A DNA stretch of 64,000 nucleotides from Variovorax sp. RA8 (GCF_901827175.1 NZ_LR594662.1:2232001-2296000), one strand, 5' to 3'. Positions 18,223 to 27,097 are shown, counted from the stretch's first letter. Numbers and translations: made by a program. The notes: generated from the sequence alone by a model not told the origin.

Positions 18223-19080
18223 ATGTACATTGAAAGCCCATCCCCGGCGTCGCTCGTGAACTCCGAATTCCTCTTCACAGACCACGATTTCGCGAAGGTC
18301 CGCACGCTGATCCATCGCCGCGCGGGCATTGCGCTGGGCGAGCAGAAGCGCCAGATGGTCTACAGCCGGCTGTCGCGCCGGCTGCGCGAACTGCGGCTGC
18401 CCGAGTTCTCGCGCTACCTCGAGATGCTGGAGTCCAGCCATGACGGCGAGGAGTGGCAGGCCTTCATCAATTCGCTGACCACCAATCTGACCTCCTTCTT
18501 CCGCGAGGCGCACCATTTCCCGGTGCTGGCGGAGCATGCGAGGCGCAGCAAGCAGCCTGTCACCGTCTGGTGCGCCGCTGCCTCCACCGGCGAGGAGCCG
18601 TATTCGATCGCCATCACGCTGGTCGAGGCCTTGGGCGAACGCGCCGGCACGGCCCGCGTGATCGCCACCGACATCGACACTGCCGTGCTGGCCAAGGCCT
18701 CGGCAGGCGTCTTCACGCTGGAGCAGGTCAAGAGCCTGCCGGCCGAGCGGCTGCGGCGCTTCTTCAGCAAGGGCACCGGCGCCAACGCGGGCAAGGTGCG
18801 GGTGCGGCCCGAGCTCGCGGCGATGGTCCGGTTCGAGCGCCTCAACCTGCTGGACCCGGTGTGGCCGGTGAAGGAGCCGGTAGACGCGATCTTCTGCCGC
18901 AACGTGATGATCTATTTCGACAAGCCGACGCAGAAGCGCATCCTTGATCGCTTCGAGCCGCTGCTGAAGCCGGGGGCGCTGCTGTTTGCCGGGCACTCGG
19001 AGAATGCGTCGCTGGTGAGTCCGGGGTTCAAGGCGATCGGGCAGACGGTCTACGAAGTGAATCGGAAGGCGAGGCCATGA
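18223..19080 (+). CDS. cheR: Chemotaxis protein methyltransferase CheR
   Basis: CheR methylates receptor glutamates using S-adenosylmethionine. Starting at ATG 18223 the protein has 285 residues; a TTG at 18193 is an alternative. It shows the N-terminal helical domain (VRTLIHRRAGIALGEQKRQM), the loop NLTSFFREAHHFPVL, the SAM site VWCAAASTGEEPYSIAITL, and FCRNVMIYFDKPTQKRIL. CheB, which reverses the reaction, is encoded at 20545 beyond a repeat region. Confidence 0.96.
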   Translation: MYIESPSPASLVNSEFLFTDHDFAKVRTLIHRRAGIALGEQKRQMVYSRLSRRLRELRLPEFSRYLEMLESSHDGEEWQAFINSLTTNLTSFFREAHHFPVLAEHARRSKQPVTVWCAAASTGEEPYSIAITLVEALGERAGTARVIATDIDTAVLAKASAGVFTLEQVKSLPAERLRRFFSKGTGANAGKVRVRPELAAMVRFERLNLLDPVWPVKEPVDAIFCRNVMIYFDKPTQKRILDRFEPLLKPGALLFAGHSENASLVSPGFKAIGQTVYEVNRKARP

Positions 19081-19189
19081 GCGCTTCACAGCTGCGCAAG
19101 GGTGCTGCCCTCTTGCTCCCTCGCCCGTTTTGGGGAGAGGGTTGGGGTGAGGGCGCTCGGTGGTCTGGTTTGGACGTTGCAGTTGGTGT

Positions 19190-19420
19190 GAGTGCGGAGC
19201 CGGGAATTCGCCCCGGCGGGCGAGTTACTTTCTTTGTCTCGCCAAAGAAAGTAACCAAAGAAAGGCGACCCCACTGCGCGTGTCCCTCCGCTTCGCTACG
19301 GGCAACCTGCGGTGCTCGCTTCAGGCGGGGTCCGCGCAAACTCGCTTCGCTCAAACACGCGCGGCCCTTAATCCGCCTGAAGCTGCGCTCCTCGGCACGC
19401 GCAGAGGGGATATGGGACGG
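19190..19420 (+). repeat. Long dispersed-type repeat, left (direct) arm
   Basis: This non-coding arm begins with an ACTTTCTTTGTCTCGCCAAA hairpin, continues with CAAAGAAAGGCGACCCCACT and GCAACCTGCGGTGCTCGCTT, and ends near GCGCAGAGGGG. The same blocks recur in reverse complement at about 19610-19815. I believe similar blocks are scattered in Comamonadaceae genomes and are often miscalled as ORFs. The preceding 19081-19190 holds only a CCCTCGCCC...GGGAGAGGG-type hairpin. Confidence 0.8.
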
Positions 19421-19494
19421 GCCATCGCTTCGCTCGGCCACCAACGGCTTCGCTGCGCGAAGCCTCGAACAGGGGCATGCGAACAGGTACGAAC

Positions 19495-19536
19495 ATGTGC
19501 ATGTGCATGTGCATGTGCATGTGCATGTGCATGTGC
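19495..19536 (+). repeat. Hexanucleotide tandem repeat (ATGTGC)7
   Basis: Seven perfect copies of ATGTGC run from 19495 to 19536. They sit in the spacer between the two arms of the large inverted repeat. A perfect 6-bp array of this kind is prone to copy-number change by slippage. No gene frame clearly depends on it. Confidence 0.95.
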
Positions 19537-19609
19537 GCGAGAGTCAGCGTGAGCAAGGACCCAGAGCTCACGTCAACCTGCACACCACACAAGGACGCGC
19601 CACGGCGCG

Positions 19610-19815
19610 TTGGACTCCAAGTCCCCTCTGGCCGCGCCGAGGAGCGCAGCTTTTCGCGGATAAAGGGCCGCGCGTGTTTGAGCGAAGCGAGTTTGCGCGG
19701 ACCCCGCGAAAAGCGAGCACCGCAGGTTGCCCCGTAGCGAAGCGAAGGGGTCGCGGCCAGTGGGGTCGCCTTTTCTTTGGTTACTTTCTTTTGGCGAGAC
19801 AAAAGAAAGTGACTC
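19610..19815 (-). repeat. Long dispersed-type repeat, right (inverted) arm
   Basis: Read on the reverse strand this arm follows the left arm block for block: ACTTTCTTTTGTCTCGCCAA, then AAGAAAAGGCGACCCCACTG, GCAACCTGCGGTGCTCGCTT, a run through GGGGTCCGCGCAAACTCGC, and a GAGGGGACTTGG end. It differs by scattered substitutions and short indels. Together with the left arm it forms an imperfect inverted repeat about 200 bp per arm, placed between cheR and cheD. The remainder to cheD (19816-19936) shows no gene. Confidence 0.8.
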
Positions 19816-19936
19816 GGCTGCCGGGACGACGCCCCGGCTCCTGCCTCAACACACCAGCAACGTACGAATCGACAGCCCGGTGCCTCCACCCCAACTCTCC
19901 CCCGAAGGGCCAGAGACCAAGACAAGAGGCTTCCAC

Positions 19937-20548
19937 ATGACCGCCGCAGCCCCAGGCTCCGTCGCCAGCCACCACTACTTCGACCGCGACTTCGACCGCA
20001 TGGCGGTCAAGCTGCTGCCCTCGGAGTACTACGTCACCGCCGCCGACACAGTGATGACCACCGTGCTGGGCTCCTGCGTGGCGGCCTGCCTGGTCGACCG
20101 CGACGCCGGCGTCGCCGGCATGAATCACTTCATGCTGCCGGAGGACGGCGAGCCCGGCACCCGGGGCCAGGCCGAGTCGATGCGCTACGGCGCCTACGCG
20201 ATGGACGTGCTGATCCGCGAGCTGCTGCGTGCCGGCGCACGGCGCGATCGCCTGCAGGCCAAGGTCTTCGGCGGCGCCGCGGTGCTCGCCAACATGACCA
20301 CGCTGAACATCGGCGACCGCAACGCCGACTTCGTGCTGCGCTATCTGGAGACGGAGCGCATCACCGTCGCCGCCCAGGACCTGCGCGGCCCGCACGCGCG
20401 CCGCGTGTGCCTGCTGCCGCACAGCGGCAAGGCCGTGGTGCGAAAACTGCGCGCACAGGTCGACGTGCAGTCCGTGCAGCGCGAAGAGGGCGAGCTGCTG
20501 CGCAAGCTCGCGGCCGCCAACAAGAGCAAGGGGAGTTGCCTCTCGTGA
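19937..20548 (+). CDS. cheD: Chemoreceptor glutamine deamidase CheD
   Basis: CheD deamidates glutamines of chemoreceptors. From ATG 19937 the protein has 203 residues. The catalytic Cys/His pair is visible in [20 protein letters not shown] and GMNHFMLPE, followed by the [20 protein letters not shown] segment and KVFGGAAV. The frame is open upstream into the repeat, but that part is not protein-like. Its stop overlaps the cheB start (GTGA), so the two are translationally coupled. Confidence 0.95.
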   Translation: MTAAAPGSVASHHYFDRDFDRMAVKLLPSEYYVTAADTVMTTVLGSCVAACLVDRDAGVAGMNHFMLPEDGEPGTRGQAESMRYGAYAMDVLIRELLRAGARRDRLQAKVFGGAAVLANMTTLNIGDRNADFVLRYLETERITVAAQDLRGPHARRVCLLPHSGKAVVRKLRAQVDVQSVQREEGELLRKLAAANKSKGSCLS

Positions 20549-21621
20549 AGAAGATCAAGGTGCTGTGCGTGGACGATTCGGCGCTGATCCGCAGCGTGAT
20601 GACCGAGCTCATCAACAGCCAGAGCGACATGACGGTGGTCGGCACCGCCGCCGACCCGCTGGTGGCGCGCGACCTCATCAAGCAGACCAACCCGGATGTG
20701 CTGACGCTGGACGTCGAGATGCCGCGCATGGACGGACTCGAGTTCCTCGAGAAGCTGATGCGCCTGCGGCCGATGCCGGTGGTGATGGTGTCATCGCTGA
20801 CCGAGCGCGGCTCCGAGATCGCCTTGCGTGCGCTGGAGCTCGGTGCAATCGACTTCGTCACCAAGCCGCGGCTGGGCGTGCGCGACGGGCTGATCCAGTA
20901 CACCGAGCACATCGCCGGCAAGATCCGGGCCGCCGCCCAGGCGCGGCTGCTGCCGAGCCGCCCGGCGGCGGCGCTGCCGGCCGCCGGGAGCGCCCAGGAG
21001 CCGCTGCTGCGCAGTCCGCTGCTGTCGACCGAGAAGCTGATCATCATCGGCGCCTCCACCGGCGGCACCGAGGCCATCCGCGAGGTGCTGCAACCGCTGC
21101 CGCCCGACGCGCCGGCGGTGCTGATCGCGCAGCACATGCCGCCCGGCTTCACCCGCTCGTTCGCGCAGCGCCTCGACGGGCTGTGCCGCATCCATGTGAA
21201 GGAGGCCGAGCAAGGCGAGCGCGTGCTGCCGGGCTACGCCTACATCGCACCCGGCGGCTGGCACCTCGCGCTGGGCCGCAGCGGCGCCAACTACGTGGCC
21301 CAGCTCAACCAGGAGCCGCCGGTGAACCGCCATCGGCCCTCGATCGATGTGCTCTTCGACTCGGCGGCCCGGCATGCGGGCAAGAACGCGATCGGGATGA
21401 TCCTCACCGGCATGGGCCGTGACGGCGCCGAGGGCCTGCTGCGCATGCGACAGGCGGGCGCCCACACCCTGTCGCAGGACGAGGCGAGCTGCGTCGTCTA
21501 CGGCATGCCGCGCGAGGCCGTGCTGCTCGGTGCCGTGGACGAGGTGTCGCCCCTGAACGAGATAACCCGCCGCGTGCTCGCGCACCTGCGCACCTTCGGC
21601 GAACGCACCAACCGCGTGTGA
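20545..21621 (+). CDS. cheB: Chemotaxis response regulator / methylesterase CheB
   Basis: CheB removes methyl groups from chemoreceptors when phosphorylated by CheA. GTG at 20545 gives 358 residues. The receiver domain (about 1-120) has [14 protein letters not shown] and the phospho-acceptor Asp in [20 protein letters not shown]. The C-terminal methylesterase domain has the Ser of [20 protein letters not shown], the His of [19 protein letters not shown], and [20 protein letters not shown] with the catalytic Asp. Confidence 0.97.
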   Translation: MKKIKVLCVDDSALIRSVMTELINSQSDMTVVGTAADPLVARDLIKQTNPDVLTLDVEMPRMDGLEFLEKLMRLRPMPVVMVSSLTERGSEIALRALELGAIDFVTKPRLGVRDGLIQYTEHIAGKIRAAAQARLLPSRPAAALPAAGSAQEPLLRSPLLSTEKLIIIGASTGGTEAIREVLQPLPPDAPAVLIAQHMPPGFTRSFAQRLDGLCRIHVKEAEQGERVLPGYAYIAPGGWHLALGRSGANYVAQLNQEPPVNRHRPSIDVLFDSAARHAGKNAIGMILTGMGRDGAEGLLRMRQAGAHTLSQDEASCVVYGMPREAVLLGAVDEVSPLNEITRRVLAHLRTFGERTNRV

Positions 21622-21659
21622 CGCCGGCTTGTATCTGAACCATTGAAGCTGGAGAAATC

Positions 21660-22058
21660 GTGATCGATAAGAGCATCAAAATCCTGGTCGTGGATGACTT
21701 CCCGACCATGCGCCGCATCGTGCGCAACCTGTTGAAGGAACTCGACTTCCTCAACGTCGACGAGGCCGAGGACGGTGCCGCCGGCATCGAGAAGCTGCGC
21801 GGAGGCGACTTCGGCTTCGTGGTGTCGGACTGGAACATGCCCAACATGGACGGCCTGACCATGCTGAAGGCCATCCGCGCCGACCCGGAGCTGGCCAAGC
21901 TGCCGGTGCTGATGGTCACGGCAGAGGCCAAGAAGGAGAACATCATCGCCGCGGCGCAGGCTGGCGCCAACGGCTATGTGGTCAAGCCCTTCACCGCGGC
22001 GACGCTCGAGGAAAAGCTCAACAAGATCTTCGAGAAGCTGCAAAAAGAGGCCGCCTGA
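21660..22058 (+). CDS. cheY: Chemotaxis response regulator CheY
   Basis: CheY-P binds the motor switch and changes rotation direction. The 132-residue single receiver domain starts at a GTG. Motifs: [20 protein letters not shown] (acidic pocket), [18 protein letters not shown] (phospho-acceptor Asp), [17 protein letters not shown] (Thr) and [15 protein letters not shown] (Lys). cheZ starts just after the stop. Confidence 0.97.
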   Translation: MIDKSIKILVVDDFPTMRRIVRNLLKELDFLNVDEAEDGAAGIEKLRGGDFGFVVSDWNMPNMDGLTMLKAIRADPELAKLPVLMVTAEAKKENIIAAAQAGANGYVVKPFTAATLEEKLNKIFEKLQKEAA

Positions 22059-22059
22059 C

Positions 22060-22698
22060 ATGAGCTCCAACACACAAGGCAACACGCATGACGAACTGCT
22101 GGGCCGCATCGGCCACCTGACGCGCCAGCTGCGCGAGGGCATGCGCGAGCTGGGCCTGGACAAGCAGGTCGAGCGCGCAGCGCAGGCCATTCCCGACGCG
22201 CGGGACCGCCTCAACTACGTGGCCGCCATGACGGAGCGGGCGGCGCATCGTGCGCTCAACGCCATCGACGTGGCGCAGCCGATGCAGGAGGCGCTATCGA
22301 ACGGCGCGAAGGACCTGAGCGGGCGGTGGGACCAGTGGTTCGCCAACCCGATCGAGCTGGACCAGGCCCGCGGGCTGGTAATGGACACGCGCGGCTACCT
22401 GCAGCAGGTGCCGGAGCGCGCCAGCGCCATCAACTCGCAGTTGATGGAGATCATGATGGCGCAGGACTTCCAGGACCTGACGGGCCAGGTCATCAAGAAG
22501 ATGATGGAAGTGGTCAACGAGGTCGAGACGCAGCTGCTGCAGGTGCTGATCGACAACTCGCCGATGGAAAAGCGGCCGGAGCTCGCCGTGGTTCAGGCCA
22601 ACGGCTTGATGAATGGGCCGCAGATCAAGGCCGACAACCCCGATGCGGTGACGGATCAGTCGCAGGTGGATGACCTGTTGGCGAGCTTGGGGTTCTAG
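22060..22698 (+). CDS. cheZ: CheY phosphatase CheZ
   Basis: CheZ dephosphorylates CheY-P. From ATG 22060 it has 212 residues, typical for the family. The long helical hairpin contains the active-site signature MAQDFQDLTGQVIKKMMEVV with the catalytic Gln, and the C-terminus SQVDDLLASLGF is the CheY-binding peptide. It ends the chemotaxis block; a visibly AT-richer segment begins shortly after. Confidence 0.96.
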   Translation: MSSNTQGNTHDELLGRIGHLTRQLREGMRELGLDKQVERAAQAIPDARDRLNYVAAMTERAAHRALNAIDVAQPMQEALSNGAKDLSGRWDQWFANPIELDQARGLVMDTRGYLQQVPERASAINSQLMEIMMAQDFQDLTGQVIKKMMEVVNEVETQLLQVLIDNSPMEKRPELAVVQANGLMNGPQIKADNPDAVTDQSQVDDLLASLGF

Positions 22699-22993
22699 CG
22701 TCTGCGGACCCTGTCTCGCTCCGTCCCGGCGCGTCAAGGTAGTTGTCGCTCGTTCGAGCAGCCATCGACTGAATGTCGTTGGTGGCCGAATGCATCTTGA
22801 TGATGGAGTCGCCTGGCCGCATCGAGATCGGCGAAGCCTTTGGCGGAAATTTTCCCGCTGACACCAGGTTGACTTGCTATTGCGGTCGATGCTCGCCAGA
22901 ACGGCCTGCAATTCAACCTCGCGTCGCCTGCCAGAATGCTTCTCGTCTTTCGCAAAAATGAATGACCTCTTTCAGTACGAATTGTGAGTAACC
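22699..22993. other. Junction region after cheZ, no intact gene
   Basis: This 295-bp stretch contains no convincing gene. On the reverse strand a short run (KFPPKASPISMRPGDSIIKM, about 22790-22860) reads like decayed coding sequence, but I cannot name a family. Base composition falls toward the right, marking the left edge of the inserted segment. Confidence 0.4.
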
Positions 22994-24199
22994 CTACTTT
23001 TTATCACCTGGCCTGGTTATGCGGTCGAGAAGTGGGTCGTCTGGCGAAATTTTGTAATACCGTATCCAATCTTTGATTTGATCAGTCGATAAGTCGCTGA
23101 CCCCAGAAATGGCAGATTGAAGATTGTTTAGAATATCCGAGGCGTCCTCCGTTTTTAATTCGCCGAATTTATGCCCTGATTCGGCTCGATATTCTCGAAC
23201 GGCCTGATCGGCGAGCCTGTATGAACTGTTTTCCTTCCCCCAGAAAAAGAGCGCATCTTCGAATCTCGATCCTTCCCATTTGTTCGATCCAATCCCTCTT
23301 GCACAATCGTCTGAGAAAAGCACGGGAATTCCAGCCTGAACAAGGCCAGGTGTCATATCTTTTTGGTATTCATCAAAATCTTCCTGAACCCCGACGGTAT
23401 TGCGCACGCACTCATTGGTATCGAAACCTGCAACGATTACAAAATCAGCAGCACGTACTTGTTCACGAAGCTCAGGATCTTCTAGTTTGTTGAGTGGACT
23501 TATCGAATAATAAGTGTGCGGAACACTGCCAACTGCCCTTTTCAGCTCTGGCTTCAGATCTGGCTGGGCTGGTCTTGTGCAAATTAGGACTTGCCCACCC
23601 AATTCCTTGACCTTATCGATCAGCGACAATTGATTTTTTGTGATCTGCTCATCGAAGTCGTTTCGATCCTCGCCGACTTCATCAATAAGCAATAACGTTG
23701 GCTTCAGCCCCTTCTCGCGTAAGGAATCAAGTGCACGATCGAGTTTCAAAGCTGGATACCCGTTTTCATCTTTAGCCAGGGTTGCATTCATAATGTGCAG
23801 CTTTTTTTCGCCTACCTCAAGAACATGGTTTGCTTCGCCAGCCTCAAAAGACGTTACTTCATTCGAGGTTTCATTTTCTGTTCCTCTGTATTCGTCTTTT
23901 TGTAAGCTGGCTGGATCGGCTTGCGTAAGTTCTATAAAAGCATTTTCATGAACTCGCCTGGCAAGCTCTAGCCTATAAGTCGCCCCGAATCCTGCTGCAG
24001 TTCGCGCCAGTCTACGCTCTTGATGACGGCTATTGATCCACTGCACTGGATGATCGGGGTTGAACATCTGATTGATCAAGCAGCCACGGAGATTCTTGAA
24101 CCCTCGCACAATATTTTGTTCAACGTCTTTAACACCGCGGGCTGCTGCCTCACTGGTCGTCATTTCTTTCGTATATCGTGGGTGGCCTGATGGGATCAT
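22994..24199 (-). CDS. Isochorismatase-like cysteine hydrolase domain protein, candidate secreted effector
   Basis: The 401-residue product starts at ATG 24199 with a GGAG box six bases upstream. Residues 1-160 are unlike anything I recognise. From about 165 the pattern fits the isochorismatase-like fold: KPTLLLIDEVGED with Asp173, Lys238 in SPLNKLEDPELREQ, and Cys264 in VIVAGFDTNECVRNTV, then GIPVLFSDDCARG. These match the Asp-Lys-Cys triad in order and spacing. Substrate is unknown. It is AT-richer than flanking flagellar genes and is divergent from a CesT-type chaperone gene, suggesting a transferred effector; that is inference. Confidence 0.65.
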   Translation of the reverse strand: MIPSGHPRYTKEMTTSEAAARGVKDVEQNIVRGFKNLRGCLINQMFNPDHPVQWINSRHQERRLARTAAGFGATYRLELARRVHENAFIELTQADPASLQKDEYRGTENETSNEVTSFEAGEANHVLEVGEKKLHIMNATLAKDENGYPALKLDRALDSLREKGLKPTLLLIDEVGEDRNDFDEQITKNQLSLIDKVKELGGQVLICTRPAQPDLKPELKRAVGSVPHTYYSISPLNKLEDPELREQVRAADFVIVAGFDTNECVRNTVGVQEDFDEYQKDMTPGLVQAGIPVLFSDDCARGIGSNKWEGSRFEDALFFWGKENSSYRLADQAVREYRAESGHKFGELKTEDASDILNNLQSAISGVSDLSTDQIKDWIRYYKISPDDPLLDRITRPGDKK

Positions 24200-24275
24200 G
24201 GCTTTCTCCAATGATAAAAACGGGTCAAGAGTGGCTTTAAAGTCGCGGGAATAACCGCTTTACATTCCATTGCCG

Positions 24276-24413
24276 ATGCCAAAGGAAGGAGATGTTGATG
24301 TGGTTGTAACGGCAAGTGGCGCCAAGTTCCCATTCACCCTGAAGATCACACAGGAGCATTGGAAAAATGCGCCGAAAGTCACAGTTCGGACCGACGCTTG
24401 GGATAGGCGCTGA
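24276..24413 (+). CDS. Possible 45-codon ORF or gene remnant
   Basis: A short frame in the gap between the divergent hydrolase and chaperone genes encodes MPKEGDVDVVVTASGAKFPF and continues to VTVRTDAWDRR. It reads like the end of a real beta-rich protein, but no start signal is seen and the frame closes a few codons upstream. It may be a C-terminal remnant left by rearrangement. Confidence 0.25.
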   Translation: MPKEGDVDVVVTASGAKFPFTLKITQEHWKNAPKVTVRTDAWDRR

Positions 24414-24466
24414 AGACAGGTAAGTTGCCGCTGTATGATAGAAGTTCGATCCTGGAGGTATACAAA

Positions 24467-24904
24467 TTGTCGCCTGATCAATTCCGCGAGCTATGCCGCA
24501 GCACCGCGAGGATACTTCAACTGGATCGGCCAGATGCATTATTCGATGACGACGGTGTGCACCTGGACGGAGTAAAGGTAGGACTTTTCCATGCTGAGGA
24601 TTGGGATCGAGATGGAATTTTTTGCTACGCCGACCTTGGCTCCATCGATTCTTGTGCAGCAGCGCCGCAGCTGGCTGAAGAGATGCTCGCGCTCAATCTT
24701 GAGCTGGACTCTGGCTTGGGCGAGGTCATCGGCATAGAGCGACAAAGCCGTCATCTCGTTTTTCGCGCGCGGCTCGATAATGGGAGCAAACCACTGCGTG
24801 AAGCTGAAGTGGCCGAACAACTACGCAGCTATGCGGCGCTTGCGAACGAACTCTACCAAACTGTCCTCGCGGATCTGAGCCGTCCGGCCCAGCACACAGC
24901 TTAA
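24467..24904 (+). CDS. CesT-family type III secretion chaperone
   Basis: Class I chaperones of this family are small acidic proteins that keep one or a few effectors export-competent. The 145-residue product is acidic and has the family layout: N-terminal helix SPDQFRELCRSTARILQL, beta strands around GVHLDGVKVGLFHAEDW, the LAEEMLALNLELDSGLGEVI segment, a strand HLVFRARLD, and a C-terminal helix. Start is TTG at 24467 with GGAGG at 24454-24458, eight bases upstream. No other type III secretion gene apart from flagellar ones is in view, so its client is probably local or encoded elsewhere. Confidence 0.72.
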   Translation: MSPDQFRELCRSTARILQLDRPDALFDDDGVHLDGVKVGLFHAEDWDRDGIFCYADLGSIDSCAAAPQLAEEMLALNLELDSGLGEVIGIERQSRHLVFRARLDNGSKPLREAEVAEQLRSYAALANELYQTVLADLSRPAQHTA

Positions 24905-25644
24905 CCCTCCGCAAGGCATTATTCGGAAATTTACCTTCGACACACTGGTGGGCCTGCTCTGCCGCCATTGGCAAGTCGGTCAGTCTTGTGGTCAGCTGAC
25001 GCTGGCGGGCTAAAGGAGCTGAAGCCTGCTTTCCCATTTCCAGGCGACACATTACTGTACTAGTGTGTGCGCTTAGTACAAGATGAGGCCGGCGAAATTG
25101 ACCCATTGCAAATGGCGGCCATGGGTCAAAAGGAAACGGTCGTGAGCGAACTATGTAAAGAGCCGAGAGTCACGCGCCAGACTCGGGCGGATAGCGTAGC
25201 GTCGCCGCGGGTCAACGGGAACCAGCAACTGCTGAGACGCGCACAAGATGGGGTACGCATTGCGCGAGGCGGACCAAGATGGCGCGGACTGGACGAGCTC
25301 GAGCAAAAATTCAACCGCTTCGCTTTCAAGACCCTGACGCAGCTCCAGAAGTTGGGGGACAGAGGCTCGGACAAGACGCCGGATCATCCCCAAGCCGATC
25401 AGTGGGCGCGCCTGGGGCCCGATCGTCGCAAGTTCATCTCGGCCGCGCGAGACAACATCTGCGCACTAGCGGCTAGGGGCAGATTCGAGAGGAAATTGCC
25501 GCAGGCACTGATCGGCAACTCGCCGCGACGGAGATGCGGACGGAGATCGCAATCGAACGATTCCTCGATGGTCCTGCCGGGAACTGAAAGCACGCATCCG
25601 TTCCGCAGGTGGTACCAATTGCTCCATCGAAAGGTCAATCGTGA
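24905..25644. other. 740-bp stretch with recombinase remnant
   Basis: No intact gene can be supported here. The only recognisable piece is the recombinase-like segment at about 25085-25235, annotated separately. Frames further right (25230-25640) stay open but have no family resemblance and no start signals. The composition is mixed, suggesting decayed mobile DNA. Confidence 0.5.
25085..25235 (+). pseudogene. Remnant of serine recombinase (resolvase/invertase) C-terminus
   Basis: The translated segment MAAMGQKETVVSELCKEPRV followed by TRQT resembles the C-terminal helix-turn-helix of Tn3-type resolvases and DNA invertases, where a motif like ELCxELGVTRQTLYR is usual. The expected LYR and following GELRPDG are lost, apparently by a frameshift, and no catalytic domain is present upstream. 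It indicates past mobile-element activity inside the inserted segment. Confidence 0.5.
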
Positions 25645-26284
25645 TATTTTCTCAAGGAAGTAGTCCAAAAGCAATTTTGCAGAATCTTCGATTTTCAAAA
25701 TGCCAGTGGCACAACGTCGAAAGCACCTCCAACAACGACGCAGCTGGCGCAGCATTACGGTTTTGATTTGCAGTTGCTCGGAGCTGAGACTCACGGAACA
25801 ATTTTATTATTCGGGCAGATTCACAAGAGTTCACTGGGCGAAGATGCCATTGAAATGAAGCTTGCCATTGTGGATGCGCAACAGAAAATCCTTGATGATT
25901 TGTTGCAAATTCGCCCAGAGCGTGTTTTCGTGGAAGGCTTGTCTGTCCCTCAATCGTCCAAGGATGTTCTGGTATCGAAGTGTTTTTCTGATTATTGCTT
26001 GGGGCAGACATTGACTGCAGATCAAGAAAATCTGTTACTAGATTCTTTTGCTCCCGACATCTATTTGGCGCTTGCCACACAGCTTCGCAAAGCGTAAGCC
26101 TTCTTCCAACAACTACAGAAGAGGACCGCATCCGGTCTAGCCAAGCGGATTGGGCGCCACCGAGCGATAGGAAGTGGATCTTGGAAGAGAGGGAGGCCCG
26201 GGTCATGAAAATGGTTCAACAATCGTTGAATGACCAGGAGGGGCTGTCGCTCTGATATTTGGTGTCGGGCACCAACAAAATTGA
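25645..26284 (+). pseudogene. Disrupted gene with TraB/ChaN-like features
   Basis: Three consecutive frames read as one damaged protein. Frame 1 (to TAA at 26095) gives HYGFDLQLLGAETHGTILLF, GQIHKSS and LQIRPERVFVEGL, like the GT-H and P-VFVE motifs of TraB/ChaN-type proteins. Frame 2 (to TGA at 26253) gives WILEEREARVMKMVQQSLND. Frame 3 gives ALIFGVGHQQN, like the family G-GH motif, and stops at TGA 26282-26284. No start codon exists in the first 120 bp of the open frame. Two frameshifts plus a stop make a functional product unlikely. Family placement is tentative. Confidence 0.5.
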
Positions 26285-26356
26285 TCAGGCGCTTGTGATG
26301 CTGGATTTCGTCCGACCATCTACTCTAAAGATTACATTGGATTTTCCAGTCAGGTC

Positions 26357-26935
26357 ATGCGGATGCCGGACGAAATGTACATCGCCAAGATTGGTCGAGC
26401 GCGAGCGGCTTTTGAACAACTGAATGATTCAAATGCTTGGCGGGATAGAAAGACTTTAAGGTCGTGCCAAATGCTGAAACAGCTGGTCGAGGCGTTAGGC
26501 ATTCATGAATCAACTATACGGGCGCCGAATCATGAGCTGATGCTCAGATATGTGAGCGACGTCAATGTTGACGATGTGAATCGACGTATGGTGATCGATG
26601 CATTGGCGAGTCGGCTGTGTTTTTGCGGTGACCAGGAGCTCGCGGAAATTCTGGTTGCATTTGACAAGATGCACCTTCTGCCCCAACTCACATCGGAACC
26701 GCGTGTGGGGCATGCTCTAATGCTCAATAAAATATCAAAAACGCAGCCAATTTTAAAAGAACTCGCCGATATCATCGTTTCGAATGCACTTCTGCTTCCC
26801 CAGGAGCATTGTCGTCAGGTGCTTTCCGTGTTGGATAGAAGGGGGGTTTTTACAACGATCGAAGTCGAGCGCACTGCGATAGACGACGCCCTGAAGGCGG
26901 CCAAGTACTTCGTGCGCCTACCCTTTTCCTTCTGA
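26357..26935 (+). CDS. Hypothetical protein, probably 3' part of the disrupted gene upstream
   Basis: The ORF encodes 192 residues from ATG 26357, mostly helical (RARAAFEQLNDSNAWRDRKT; LADIIVSNALLLPQEHCRQV). I do not recognise a family. It is in the same frame as the end of the TraB/ChaN-like fragment: the sequence between the TGA at 26282-26284 and this ATG is open and protein-like (FRPTIYSKDYIGFSSQVM), so the ORF may be the C-terminal half of one longer gene. Base composition is clearly lower in GC than the flanking flagellar genes. Confidence 0.5.
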   Translation: MRMPDEMYIAKIGRARAAFEQLNDSNAWRDRKTLRSCQMLKQLVEALGIHESTIRAPNHELMLRYVSDVNVDDVNRRMVIDALASRLCFCGDQELAEILVAFDKMHLLPQLTSEPRVGHALMLNKISKTQPILKELADIIVSNALLLPQEHCRQVLSVLDRRGVFTTIEVERTAIDDALKAAKYFVRLPFSF

Positions 26936-27097
26936 TTGAGCTTGGGTCCTCACTCCGGGGCGTATCGCACGGTGTGCGTAGCCTAACCCCCGAGTTGGAG
27001 GGCATTCCTGCCCCTGATCGAGGGATTGTCCAGCGCCCCCGAATCCAATAATCAGCCACGACTCGGCGATGTTCGCCGATGCTCTCCCGGAGCAGGA

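Noticed and set aside
19495..19536. CRISPR-like array
   Set aside because: The unit is 6 bp with no spacers; it is a simple tandem repeat.
19160..19925. Several overlapping open frames in the cheR-cheD gap
   Set aside because: They are produced by the inverted repeat arms and the ATGTGC array; the same peptides appear from both arms, and there is no codon bias or start signal.
24212..24466. PIP-box (TTCGB-N15-TTCGB) between the hydrolase and chaperone genes
   Set aside because: Single TTCG elements occur near 24386 and 24445 but none is paired at the required distance.
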